From assembly GCA_036380835.1 (NCBI GenBank), contig DASVDZ010000064.1:211611-275610 (forward strand): 64,000 bases of DNA. Reading direction: 5' to 3'. Numbering within the stretch: the first letter of the stretch is position 1; every line of letters starts with the position of its first letter. The DNA comes from DASQJL01 sp036380835. Lineage in GTDB: Bacteria > Eisenbacteria > RBG-16-71-46 > SZUA-252. The translations under genes and the position numbers were made by a program. The notes beneath the pieces are model-generated. The model saw nothing but the letters and a program-made list of their open reading frames with translations, had not been told where the DNA came from and made no database searches. Positions 8,620 through 15,481 of this stretch are shown piece by piece.

Positions 8620-9787
8620 CGAGGGCCATCCACGAGGCGGGGAACACGACCTCGGTGCCGAAGCGGGAGCGGACGCGGTGGAGCGCGGCGTCCAACGCTT
8701 CGGCCCGGGTCGAGGCAGAGAGAAGCGAGAGCTGCTGCGTCGCCGCCGCGGCGCCTTCCCACGCCTCCAGGCGCAGGCGCCGCACCCTCACCCGGCGCGT
8801 CAACGCGCGGTCCAGCAACGCCACCGCCGCCTCCCGCAGCGCGCGCCCTGGCCGCACGGGCTCCGCCGGCGTCTTCTGCGCGCGATCGCCGCGGCCGTCG
8901 GCGTACGTCACGGCGACGGCGAGCCGCCGCGCGGCGGCGCCCCGCGCCCGTAGCCCCGTGCCCACTTCCACGGCGAGGCGCTCCAACCGCGCGACGAGGA
9001 CGCGGCGATCGTTCGTTTCGGCGGCCAACGTTTCCTCGGCGATGGCGCTGGGCGGGGCCCCGGCGGCGCGGACGGGCGCGCCGTCGAGGCCGCGCGACTC
9101 GCGCCAGAGCGCCAGCGCGGCCGCGGCGCCGAAGGCCGCGTCCATCTGGGGAACGGTCAGCGCCTGCACGTCGCGCACGAGGCGCACGTTCAGGAGATCG
9201 AGCCGCGACGTCGCGAGCGGCGGGCGCGAAGCGGGCAGAACCCGCACGGCCAACGGTCCCAGGAACGCGGCCTCGCTGCCCGCGGGCACCTCGAGCAGCT
9301 CGCCGTCCGGTGCCAACACCGACGCCGCGATCCCGCTCACGAGGCGTGTCGCCGCGAGGCCGAGCGTGGGGTGGAGGCCGAAGCGGCGCTCCACCTCGCG
9401 CCCCGCGCGCGCCGCGCGATCGCGCGTCGCGTCGTGCGTGCGCGCCACACCGGTCAGGTCGAGGACGAAGCGGCCCGCCTTGGGCCCCGCCTTCTCCATC
9501 GGGGCATAGGGCGAGAGCCTCCCGCGGATCGAGTCGGAGAGGCCGAAGTAGAGGTCGGGATCGGGAGGGAGCGCGATCAGGTCGCGGCAGAGGCGCCGCG
9601 CCACGAGGAGCGGCGTGCCGGGCGTGACGCCGGCCGCTCGCGCCTCGCGCGAGGCGGCCACGATACGCGGCCGCGGCGAGTCGGCCGGCGCGAGCGCCAG
9701 CGGACGCCCCACGAGCTTCGGGCACCGCAGGCGCTCGGCCTGGATGGCGAACGAATCGATGGCGACGTGGAGGATCGTGGATTCCAT
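8591..9787 (-). CDS. imuB: ImuB, inactive Y-family polymerase homologue of the mutasome
   Basis: A 398-residue Y-family polymerase homologue. It begins HVAIDSFAIQAERL, which aligns with the first catalytic segment of Pol IV (HVDMD-F), but the metal-binding Asp is Ala9. At the second site (aligned with SLDEAYLDVTG) the sequence reads KAGRFVLDLTG at residues 103-113, so the Asp-Glu pair is Gly105-Arg106 by eye. Loss of these residues is typical of ImuB, which acts as a scaffold and not as a polymerase. Residues 352-356 are QLSLL, a good match to the beta-clamp-binding pentapeptide (QL[SD]LF), supporting a clamp-tethering role. It overlaps dnaE2 by 29 nt. No imuA is adjacent; the next gene upstream (54 bp) is a monooxygenase-fold protein. 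Confidence 0.9.
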   Translation of the reverse strand: MESTILHVAIDSFAIQAERLRCPKLVGRPLALAPADSPRPRIVAASREARAAGVTPGTPLLVARRLCRDLIALPPDPDLYFGLSDSIRGRLSPYAPMEKAGPKAGRFVLDLTGVARTHDATRDRAARAGREVERRFGLHPTLGLAATRLVSGIAASVLAPDGELLEVPAGSEAAFLGPLAVRVLPASRPPLATSRLDLLNVRLVRDVQALTVPQMDAAFGAAAALALWRESRGLDGAPVRAAGAPPSAIAEETLAAETNDRRVLVARLERLAVEVGTGLRARGAAARRLAVAVTYADGRGDRAQKTPAEPVRPGRALREAAVALLDRALTRRVRVRRLRLEAWEGAAAATQQLSLLSASTRAEALDAALHRVRSRFGTEVVFPASWMALGVVRPSPRP

Positions 9788-9841
9788 GGTGCGATCTCCG
9801 CGGAGCCGAAGCGCACGTCGCGCCCTCCGCCGGGCGACCGG

Positions 9842-10132
9842 CTAGCGGATCCGCTCCGTGCGATGAATGTCGAAGTCGTGGTCGATCAGCGGCTCCACGC
9901 GCTCGAGAAAGCGCACCGTGTGCGGCATCTCGGCGTGACGCTCGAACGCCGCCTCGTCCTTCCAGCGCGATACGATGAAGAACAGCCGGGGGTCGCGAGT
10001 GCCCCGGAAGTGCTGGACGCTCAGGCAGCCCGGTTCCTCGAGCGAGGGGATCATGCCTTCGAGCATCGCCGCCGATACCGCCTCCTCCTGGCCCTCACGC
10101 GCGTGGAATCGCCCGATGATGCACAGCTCCAT
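9842..10132 (-). CDS. Antibiotic biosynthesis monooxygenase (ABM) fold protein
   Basis: A 96-residue protein with the dimeric alpha-beta barrel ABM pattern: MELCIIGRFHAREGQEEAV, then GCLSVQHFRGTRDPRLFFIV, then WKDEAAFERHAEMPHTVRFL. I chose the ATG at 10132 because GAGGAGG lies 7 nt upstream; the frame is open for 500 codons further but that extension is antisense to lexA and unlike any protein. ABM domains oxidise quinone-like substrates or remain uncharacterised (YgiN-like). It sits between the lexA-linked DinB-fold gene (26-bp gap) and imuB (54-bp gap), the position where imuA would be expected. It has no resemblance to ImuA or RecA. Confidence 0.85.
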   Translation of the reverse strand: MELCIIGRFHAREGQEEAVSAAMLEGMIPSLEEPGCLSVQHFRGTRDPRLFFIVSRWKDEAAFERHAEMPHTVRFLERVEPLIDHDFDIHRTERIR

Positions 10133-10158
10133 TCGCAGTCCTCCTCGTAACGCCCGGC

Positions 10159-10638
10159 TCAGTTGAACTCGAACTTGGGATCGGCCGGTGTCTGCTCGGC
10201 GCCGACGCGTCCGATGACGATGTCGGCCCGGTTGTAGCTCTCCCCCTTCATCTGCGCGCCCGAGAAGTGCCGCAGCATCGCGAGCTGTCCGGTGTGGGTC
10301 AGCGCGTCGGCGACCGGCCCCTGGAAGAGGCGCGTCAGCTCGTAGCCGAGCGGCGCGTCCGAGGCGAGGAAGTCGTCGAAGGTCTGGAGCGTCGTGAAGA
10401 AGCGCCGGCACTCGGCCTCCCACGGCTGGGGCGTCGCGGCGGTCCACTTCCCCGCGCCCTTGGCCATGCTGAGCGCCCAGTCGAAGAGATCCCCCATGTG
10501 CGCGACGATCTGGACCGGCGTGTTGGCTCCCGGCGCGCCCTGGAACGACGCGAACGACTCCGGCGCGCCGCGCATGGTCTTGGCCGCGCGATAGGCCAGC
10601 GTGGCCACGCAGTGGCGCAGGAATTCTCGATCGGTCAT
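10159..10638 (-). CDS. DinB-fold protein, lexA-linked
   Basis: A 159-residue DinB superfamily protein. A first candidate metal ligand is in VQIVAHMGDLFDWAL near residue 47 and the second site is ALTHTGQLAMLRH near residues 112-124, giving the three-His pattern of DinB/YfiT bundles. Bacillus dinB, the founding member, is a DNA-damage-inducible gene; here the gene directly follows lexA (24-bp gap) on the same strand and precedes imuB and dnaE2, so damage induction is plausible though not shown. A purine-rich GGGGGGGAAA site precedes the ATG. The C-terminus ends in a Pro/Phe-rich tail. The biochemical activity is unknown. Confidence 0.82.
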   Translation of the reverse strand: MTDREFLRHCVATLAYRAAKTMRGAPESFASFQGAPGANTPVQIVAHMGDLFDWALSMAKGAGKWTAATPQPWEAECRRFFTTLQTFDDFLASDAPLGYELTRLFQGPVADALTHTGQLAMLRHFSGAQMKGESYNRADIVIGRVGAEQTPADPKFEFN

Positions 10639-10662
10639 AGGTTTCCCCCCCTTTCTTCGCGC

Positions 10663-11283
10663 CTATCGCGTCCCGGCGGCCGCGCGCGGCGGATACCGCC
10701 GGAGGAGCCCCACCAGCACGCCGCGAATCTCGACCCGGCCGGCGGGCACCCGGATCGGCGCGAGCGCCGCGTTCGCGGGCCGAAGCTCCACCTGGGCTCC
10801 CCATTGGTGGAACCGCTTGAGCGTCGCCTCGCCGTCCACGATCGCGACGACGGTCTCGCCGTTCTCGGCGCGGCCCGCGCGCCGCACCACGACCACGTCG
10901 CCGTCCTGGATCCCGTCCTCGATCATCGAATCGCCGCGCACGCGGAGCGCGTAGCGCTCCCCCGCGCCCAGGAGCCACGGCGGCACCCCGATCTCCTCCG
11001 GCGTCTCGATCGCCTCGATCGGCCGGCCCGCCGCCACCACGCCGAGGAGTGGGATGGTGGCTCCTGGGCCGTGATGGGCGGGCGGGGCCAGCCAGCGCTT
11101 CGCGTTGGGAGGCGCGTCGACGAGATAGCCGCGGCGGCGGAGCTGGGTGATCAGCTTCGCCACGGCGTTCAGGGAGGCGACACCGAGATGGTGGCGTAGC
11201 TCCTCGTAGGATGGAGCGAATCCGTGCCGCTCCCCGAACGCGGTGATGAAGTCGTAGGCGGCGCGCTGCCGCGGCGTAAGCAT
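10663..11283 (-). CDS. lexA: LexA repressor
   Basis: A 206-residue SOS repressor. The N-terminal winged helix-turn-helix (LTPRQRAAYDFITAF to about residue 65) is followed by the S24 peptidase domain. The self-cleavage bond is Ala85-Gly86 (VVAAGRPIE), the nucleophile is Ser119 in RGDSMIEDGI, and the general base is Lys156 in EATLKRF. I start at the ATG at 11283: the frame stays open upstream, but that extension begins in the promoter and has no LexA similarity. The gene heads a minus-strand run that includes imuB and dnaE2, so it probably represses its own operon. The recognition helix (ASLNAVAKLITQL) differs from E. coli LexA, so the operator should also differ. Confidence 0.95.
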   Translation of the reverse strand: MLTPRQRAAYDFITAFGERHGFAPSYEELRHHLGVASLNAVAKLITQLRRRGYLVDAPPNAKRWLAPPAHHGPGATIPLLGVVAAGRPIEAIETPEEIGVPPWLLGAGERYALRVRGDSMIEDGIQDGDVVVVRRAGRAENGETVVAIVDGEATLKRFHQWGAQVELRPANAALAPIRVPAGRVEIRGVLVGLLRRYPPRAAAGTR

Positions 11284-11407
11284 GTGAGGTGTCTCTCCGG
11301 GCCTCGTGCGGGCTCCCCCGAGGCGGCCGCGTGGCGCCCTGTAGCGGCCGTCGGGAGGCCCTTCCCCCAGGCGGTACGCAAAGGCGCGCCCGGCGGGAAC
11401 AGAAGGA

Positions 11408-11436
11408 AGGATAGGTGAACGAAAGGTGAAAGTCAA
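11408..11436 (-). promoter_or_regulatory. lexA promoter with direct-repeat operator candidate
   Basis: On the minus strand, TTGACT (11431-11436) and TATCCT (11408-11413) are separated by exactly 17 bp, a good housekeeping promoter about 125 bp upstream of lexA. The spacer contains a direct repeat TTCACC-N5-TTCACC, which can also be read as TTTC-N7-GTTC. Its 11-bp period resembles the direct-repeat LexA boxes of alphaproteobacteria (GTTC-N7-GTTC). It may be an autoregulatory SOS operator. The promoter elements are seen directly; the operator role is inferred. Confidence 0.55.
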
Positions 11437-11519
11437 GTCCCAATCGCCTCCGCGCTCGCACGAGGCGTAGACTCGCGCCCTCGGGGGCGCGCCCCCAAAC
11501 CGGCAAGGAGGGAAACCAC

Positions 11520-12161
11520 ATGAGGCAATCGCTACCGCTGCTGTTGGTCGCCGCCCTCGCGGCGGCGACGCCCGCGAACGCGCAGTACGTCTTTCTCGAC
11601 ACGAACGGCGACGGGGCCTGCGACGCCGCCGACAACCTGCCGCCGGGCGACTCGTCGGTGGACGTCTGGCTCGACACGAATCACAACGCCGACGGCTCCA
11701 CGGCGACCTGCGCGACGGGGGAGGCGCTCTCGATCTCGGGGTACGACGTGGTTCTCGCCGCGGGGGTGGCGGGCTCGGCCGTCCTCACGTTCGGCAGCTG
11801 GAGCAACGCGGTCGTCGCGTTCTCGCAGCAGATCGGGGTGGCGTCGGAGGGGCCCTACTTCCGGGCCGCGTTCTCGGCCCCGTCCGGGTTCCTCCCGGCC
11901 GGCAAGTACAAGCTCGGGACGCTCGGCTACACGGGGAGTGGAACGGGCTGCGCGGTGCTGACCCCCACCCCGATCGGGACGATCTCCGGCACGCCGTACT
12001 ACACGAGCTTCTCGTCCGAATGCCTCGGGTCGAACCAGGACAACGTGCTGCGTTTCGGCGTCGACTTCACCGACTTCTGCGCCGCCGGCGGCATCTGCGA
12101 CGCCGCCGCGGATCCGACGCGCACGACCTGGGGCAAGATCAAGGAGCGCTACATGCACTGA
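11520..12161 (+). CDS. Secreted protein of unknown function
   Basis: A 213-residue exported protein. A signal peptide is clear (MRQSLPLLLVAALAAATPANA-Q, cleavage near residue 21). Right after it comes YVFLDTNGDGACDAADNL, a DxNxDGxCD motif like calcium-binding dockerin or thrombospondin type-3 loops, and a second acidic segment WLDTNHNADGS follows. The C-terminus ends DPTRTTWGKIKERYMH. No enzymatic domain is recognised; the rest is Gly/Ser/Thr-rich and probably beta. GGAGGG lies 7 nt upstream of the ATG. It is transcribed divergently from lexA. Confidence 0.75.
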   Translation: MRQSLPLLLVAALAAATPANAQYVFLDTNGDGACDAADNLPPGDSSVDVWLDTNHNADGSTATCATGEALSISGYDVVLAAGVAGSAVLTFGSWSNAVVAFSQQIGVASEGPYFRAAFSAPSGFLPAGKYKLGTLGYTGSGTGCAVLTPTPIGTISGTPYYTSFSSECLGSNQDNVLRFGVDFTDFCAAGGICDAAADPTRTTWGKIKERYMH

Positions 12162-12252
12162 ACGTCCCCGCGATTCCCGGGGCGCCGGCCCGCCTGGCGC
12201 CCCGGGCCGCTGGGCGGCCGCATTGGCCCCGTCGGGCGCCCCCCCGCTCTGC

Positions 12253-12258
12253 TACTCT
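12253..12258 (+). promoter_or_regulatory. Extended -10 box just before a GTG start
   Basis: TACTCT is preceded by TGC (an extended TGN -10) and followed after 6 nt by the GTG start at 12265, with no Shine-Dalgarno sequence between. This arrangement predicts transcription starting at or next to the start codon, a leaderless mRNA. Confidence 0.45.
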
Positions 12259-12264
12259 CCCCCC

Positions 12265-13116
12265 GTGCCTCCCACCTCCATCGCGGTCTTTCGGTCCTGC
12301 CGGCGGCCGACGCTCGCGGTCTGGCCCTACCTGACCCGGCCCGACCTGATGGGGACCTGGCTCGGCTCGGCCGAGATCGAGGTCCTGATCGGCGGCGACT
12401 TCTCGGCGACGCTCTGGAACGGCGACGGGATCCGCGGCCGCGTGCTGAAGGTGGCTCCGCCGTCGAAGCTCGAGCTGTCGTGGAAGCGCCACGCCACGGG
12501 GCCGGAGACGCGCGTCCGGCTCCGCCTCGAGGGCGACGGGCCGGGCGCCCGGGTCAACGTCTCCCACGAGGGGCTCCTGAGCGAAGCCGAGCGGCTCCTC
12601 GCGCGCGCCTGGTGGCGCGAGGCGCTGGCGGCGCTCCACGACGCCGTGGACGAGGGGCGCGACGCACACGTCTGGGGCGACGCGCTCCCGATCGTCCTCC
12701 GCGCGTCGCTCGGCCGCCCGGCCGCCGACGTCTGGCCCCTCCTCTCCACCGCGGAGGGCGTGGAGAAGTGGATCGCGCACGCCGACCGGTTCGACGGCTC
12801 GCTCGGCGGGCTCTTCCGGTTCACGTCGCGGTACCAGGGGCGCGACGTGGTCGAGGAGGGGCGCGTGACGGCGGTGGAGCTGGAGCGCCGGATCGCGCTC
12901 GCGTGGGAATGGACCGGGGAAGGATGGAACGCGCCCACCCAGGTCGAGTTCTCGCTCGAAGCCGAGTCGAACGGCGTGGCGCTCCTCATCACCCATTCGG
13001 GGTTCGAGGCGATCGCCGAGGACCGCCGGGTGGCCGCCCGGCGGAACTACGCCGCGGCGTGGGCGGAGGTGCTCGCCGATCTCAAGCGCCTGCTCGCGCC
13101 CGTCGCGGCGCCGTAG
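12265..13116 (+). CDS. Tandem SRPBCC (AHSA1-like) two-domain protein
   Basis: A 283-residue protein made of two SRPBCC/AHSA1-type halves. The first covers roughly residues 3-125, with VFRSCRRPTLAVWPYLTRPDLMGTWLG and the GPGARVNVSHEGLL strand pair. The second starts near residue 143 with VLRASLGRPAADVWPLLSTAEGVEKWIA and ends with WAEVLADLKRLL, the usual AHSA1 C-terminal helix. AHSA1-like domains bind hydrophobic ligands or Hsp90-type partners; the role here is unknown. The GTG at 12265 is preferred because a -10-like box sits 6 nt upstream; a TTG at 12223 is an alternative. The gene is convergent with the oxidoreductase gene, whose stop is only 6 bp away. Confidence 0.8.
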   Translation: MPPTSIAVFRSCRRPTLAVWPYLTRPDLMGTWLGSAEIEVLIGGDFSATLWNGDGIRGRVLKVAPPSKLELSWKRHATGPETRVRLRLEGDGPGARVNVSHEGLLSEAERLLARAWWREALAALHDAVDEGRDAHVWGDALPIVLRASLGRPAADVWPLLSTAEGVEKWIAHADRFDGSLGGLFRFTSRYQGRDVVEEGRVTAVELERRIALAWEWTGEGWNAPTQVEFSLEAESNGVALLITHSGFEAIAEDRRVAARRNYAAAWAEVLADLKRLLAPVAAP

Positions 13117-13122
13117 CGCCCG

Positions 13123-14133
13123 CTACGTTCGCAGCACGACCTTCCCGACGACTCCCCGCGATTGGAGCATGCGGTGCGCCTCGCCCACCTCGTCGAGCGT
13201 CATGACACGCCCCGGGTGCGGGCGGATCTCCCCCGCTTCCATCTTCGCGATCAGATCCCCCATCACCCCCCGCATGAGCGGCCGGTCGTTCAGCAGCCAT
13301 CGCATGTTGAGGCCGTGGATCGCGAGGCTCGGCCGGAGCAGGTCGAGGTAGGAGAAGCGGGACGTGCGGAGCAGGAAGTGGAGGGCGCCGAGAATGCCGC
13401 GCCCCGACATGCCCCCCACGCCGAGCGACACCACGCGGCCGCCCGGACGAAGCGACCGGAGGTCCCACCGGATCCGCCGCCCACCCACTGAGTCGAGGAT
13501 GATGTCGTAGCCCGGCCCGTCGTAGAGGCGCCGCGTCAGGCGGTCGACGTGGAGCCGCCTCGAGGAGACGACGTGGCGCACCCCTTCGGCGATGAGGCGC
13601 GCGCGCTTCAGGTGCGACCCGGCGCTCCCGGTGATCTCGAGCCCCTCGCGCCGGCAGAAGTCGACCGCCGCCATGCCCACGCCTCCCGCGGCGGCATGGA
13701 TGAAGACGCGCATTCCCGGCTCCACCGGCCCGGTGCGGTAGAGCGCGCAGTAGGCGGTCCCGTAGTTGAGCGGCAGGACGACCGCGCTCTGGTAGGCGAC
13801 CGAGTCGGCGATCGGAAAGACCTGGTCGGCCGGCGCCGCGACCATCTCGGCATAGCCGCCGTTCAGGTGGTAGGCGAGGACGCGCTGGCCGACCCGAAGG
13901 CCCGTCACCCCCTCGCCCAGCGCCGCGACGTCGCCGCTCGTCTCGTATCCCGGAACGTAGGGGCGGCGCGGCGCCTCGGGGTAGAGCCCCTGGCGCGCCA
14001 TGACGTCGGCGAAGTTGACGCCGATCGCCTTGACGCGGATCAGGACCTCGCCCGGCTTCGGGGTCGGATCGGGATGCTCTTCCACACGGAGCGATTCCGG
14101 AGGGCCGGACTTGCGGAGCAGGACGGCGCGCAT
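13123..14133 (-). CDS. Zinc-type alcohol dehydrogenase / quinone oxidoreductase family protein
   Basis: A 336-residue medium-chain dehydrogenase/reductase. The N-terminal GroES-like half carries VRVKAIGVNFADVMARQG and RPYVPGYETSGDV, typical of quinone oxidoreductases and VAT-1-like proteins that lack catalytic zinc. The Rossmann half has FIHAAAGGVGMAAVDFCR near residue 145, the NADPH-binding AXXGXXG motif, and DIILDSVGG. It likely reduces quinones or enals with NADPH; the substrate is not determinable. The ATG at 14133 is chosen because TATAGT lies 9 nt upstream (leaderless-like) and the upstream extension is Arg/Pro noise overlapping the UDG gene. Confidence 0.88.
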   Translation of the reverse strand: MRAVLLRKSGPPESLRVEEHPDPTPKPGEVLIRVKAIGVNFADVMARQGLYPEAPRRPYVPGYETSGDVAALGEGVTGLRVGQRVLAYHLNGGYAEMVAAPADQVFPIADSVAYQSAVVLPLNYGTAYCALYRTGPVEPGMRVFIHAAAGGVGMAAVDFCRREGLEITGSAGSHLKRARLIAEGVRHVVSSRRLHVDRLTRRLYDGPGYDIILDSVGGRRIRWDLRSLRPGGRVVSLGVGGMSGRGILGALHFLLRTSRFSYLDLLRPSLAIHGLNMRWLLNDRPLMRGVMGDLIAKMEAGEIRPHPGRVMTLDEVGEAHRMLQSRGVVGKVVLRT

Positions 14134-14142
14134 GCGGCCGCC

Positions 14143-14148
14143 ACTATA
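14143..14148 (-). promoter_or_regulatory. -10 box 9 nt before the oxidoreductase ATG
   Basis: TATAGT on the minus strand ends 9 nt before the ATG at 14133 and overlaps the stop codon of the upstream uracil-DNA glycosylase gene. No ribosome-binding site intervenes. The geometry predicts a leaderless transcript, independent of the UDG gene. Confidence 0.45.
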
Positions 14149-14848
14149 CCCGAACGCGCAGCCGTTGGGCGGTCCGGAAGACCGCGCGCCACATGGCGGG
14201 CGTGAGGACGCCGGTGCTCGTGTTCTGCTGGCTCGGGTGGTAGGAGGCGAGGGCCCAGCCGCCCTCGGGGAGCGCGACCGATTCACCGTGCGCGAAGCGC
14301 GGCTTGGGCGAGGGCTCGGGAAGGCCGAGCGAGCGCCGCGCCTTCCAGATCGCCTCGAACCCGATCCTCCCGAGCGCGAGGAGGACGCGGGCCCGTGGGA
14401 GCGCCCGGATCTCGCGCTCGAGGTACTCGCGGCAGCGGTCGAGCTCGTCGGACGCCGGCCGGTTGCCGGGCGGCGCGCAGCGCGCCGCCGCGGTGATCCA
14501 GACGCCGTCGAGCGCGAGGCCGTCGTCGCGCCCGACCGCCTCGGCGCGATTCGCGAGCCCCTGGCGGTGGAGCTCGCCGTAGAGCCACTCCCCCGAGCGG
14601 TCGCCCGTGAACATGCGGCCGGTGCGGTTGCTCCCGTGCGCCCCGGGTGCGAGCCCGACGATCAGGAGCCAGGCGTCGGGATCGCCGAAGCCGGGAACCG
14701 GCCGCCCCCAGTACTCCTGGTCTCGATACGCCGCCCGCTTCTCCCGCGCGACCTCGCGGCAGTAGGCGCGGAGGCGCGGGCAGCGCTCGCAGGCGATCAC
14801 GTCCGAGGCGATCCGCCGCATCGTCGCGTTGTGGCGAAGGGGAGCCAT
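14144..14848 (-). CDS. Family 5 uracil-DNA glycosylase (UdgB)
   Basis: A 234-residue uracil-DNA glycosylase. Motif A reads GLAPGAHGSNRTGR near residue 65, where the GXXPGXHG pattern without an activating Asp marks family 5 (UDGb). The C-terminal motif SYHPSQQNTSTG near residue 205 carries the catalytic-region His. Cysteines at CERCPRL near residue 20 and further cysteines in AARCAPPG and DRCREYL would hold the 4Fe-4S cluster. It removes uracil and deaminated bases, useful in a GC-rich genome. The ATG at 14848 is chosen over a TTG at 14857 because TATCAT lies 10 nt upstream of it. It is divergent from the DinB-fold gene at 14890. Confidence 0.92.
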   Translation of the reverse strand: MAPLRHNATMRRIASDVIACERCPRLRAYCREVAREKRAAYRDQEYWGRPVPGFGDPDAWLLIVGLAPGAHGSNRTGRMFTGDRSGEWLYGELHRQGLANRAEAVGRDDGLALDGVWITAAARCAPPGNRPASDELDRCREYLEREIRALPRARVLLALGRIGFEAIWKARRSLGLPEPSPKPRFAHGESVALPEGGWALASYHPSQQNTSTGVLTPAMWRAVFRTAQRLRVRV

Positions 14849-14858
14849 CTGGGTCAAG

Positions 14859-14864
14859 ATGATA
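14859..14864 (-). promoter_or_regulatory. -10 box before the udgB ATG
   Basis: TATCAT on the minus strand lies 10 nt upstream of the ATG at 14848 with no Shine-Dalgarno sequence between them, the same geometry as at 14143 and 41150. A leaderless transcript is inferred. Confidence 0.45.
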
Positions 14865-14889
14865 CCCGGACCGGATCGCGGAGGGACGG

Positions 14890-15369
14890 ATGAACCTGAT
14901 CGACCACTTCCAATGCACGTGGGACGCGCGCGAGCGGATGCTCGACGCGTGCGAATCGCTCACCGCCGAGGAGTGGGCGCGCGAATTCCCCTTCTCGTGG
15001 AGGTCGATCCGGAACCTCGTCGCGCACATCGTCGAGGTCGAGGACTCGTGGATTCGCGCCGACGTCGAGGGGAACCCCTGGGAGAGCCCATCGCGCGAGG
15101 AGGTCGTGCGCCGCTTCGCCACCCCGGCCCTGGCCCGCGCGCGCGGACGCGAGGTCGCGGCGCACACGCGGCAGGTGCTCGAGCGGTTCGTCCCCGCCCG
15201 CCTCGCGGAGCGCCGCGGCGCCACCGACCGCGACGGGGCGGCGGCGGAGTTCACCGTGGAGCAGATCCTCACCCACGTCTACACGCACGAGCTCCGCCAC
15301 CAGGGCCAGCTCCAAGCCATGTTCCGCCTCCTGGGGCGCGAGAAGGCCCCCAACCTGGACTGGATCTGA
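14890..15369 (+). CDS. DinB-fold protein (DinB superfamily)
   Basis: A 159-residue protein with a complete DinB-type metal site by eye: LVAHIVEVEDSW near residue 48 supplies the first His, and ILTHVYTHELRHQGQLQ near residues 127-143 supplies the HXXXH pair. The aromatic WSIRNL-type motif and the closing LDWI tail are common in the family. GGAGGG lies 4 nt before the ATG. It is divergent from the uracil-DNA glycosylase gene and is followed by an inverted repeat before the heme operon. The reaction is unknown; metal-dependent thiol transfer is known for some relatives. Confidence 0.87.
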   Translation: MNLIDHFQCTWDARERMLDACESLTAEEWAREFPFSWRSIRNLVAHIVEVEDSWIRADVEGNPWESPSREEVVRRFATPALARARGREVAAHTRQVLERFVPARLAERRGATDRDGAAAEFTVEQILTHVYTHELRHQGQLQAMFRLLGREKAPNLDWI

Positions 15370-15380
15370 CGCGACGGCAC

Positions 15381-15413
15381 GCCGTTGGGCGACTTCGGGC
15401 TACCACCAACGGC
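15381..15413. repeat. 8-bp inverted repeat before the heme operon
   Basis: GCCGTTGG (15381-15388) and CCAACGGC (15406-15413) form a perfect 8-bp stem around a 17-nt loop, 11 nt after the DinB-fold stop and 68 nt before the first gene of the heme operon. It could terminate the upstream transcript (only a weak T-containing stretch follows) or serve as a cis-element of the heme operon leader. Confidence 0.35.
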
Positions 15414-15481
15414 TCCTTGAACATTCCCCCGCCGAGAGGCGAGAATGAGGTCCCGGTCGAGGAGGCCGGACGAACCCACAC

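Noticed and set aside
5305..9627. A 1440-codon open frame on the plus strand
   Set aside because: It is antisense to dnaE2 and imuB, which have clear motifs. The translation is Arg/Pro/Ala-rich without domains, a usual artefact of high-GC codon bias.
9788..9841. A short imuA upstream of imuB
   Set aside because: The gap is only 54 bp, and neither neighbouring frame has RecA/SulA-like motifs.
10133..11677. The N-terminal 500 codons of the frame that ends as the ABM-fold gene
   Set aside because: The region is occupied by lexA and the DinB-fold gene on the same strand in another frame; a good ribosome-binding site and family start support the short ABM gene at 10132.
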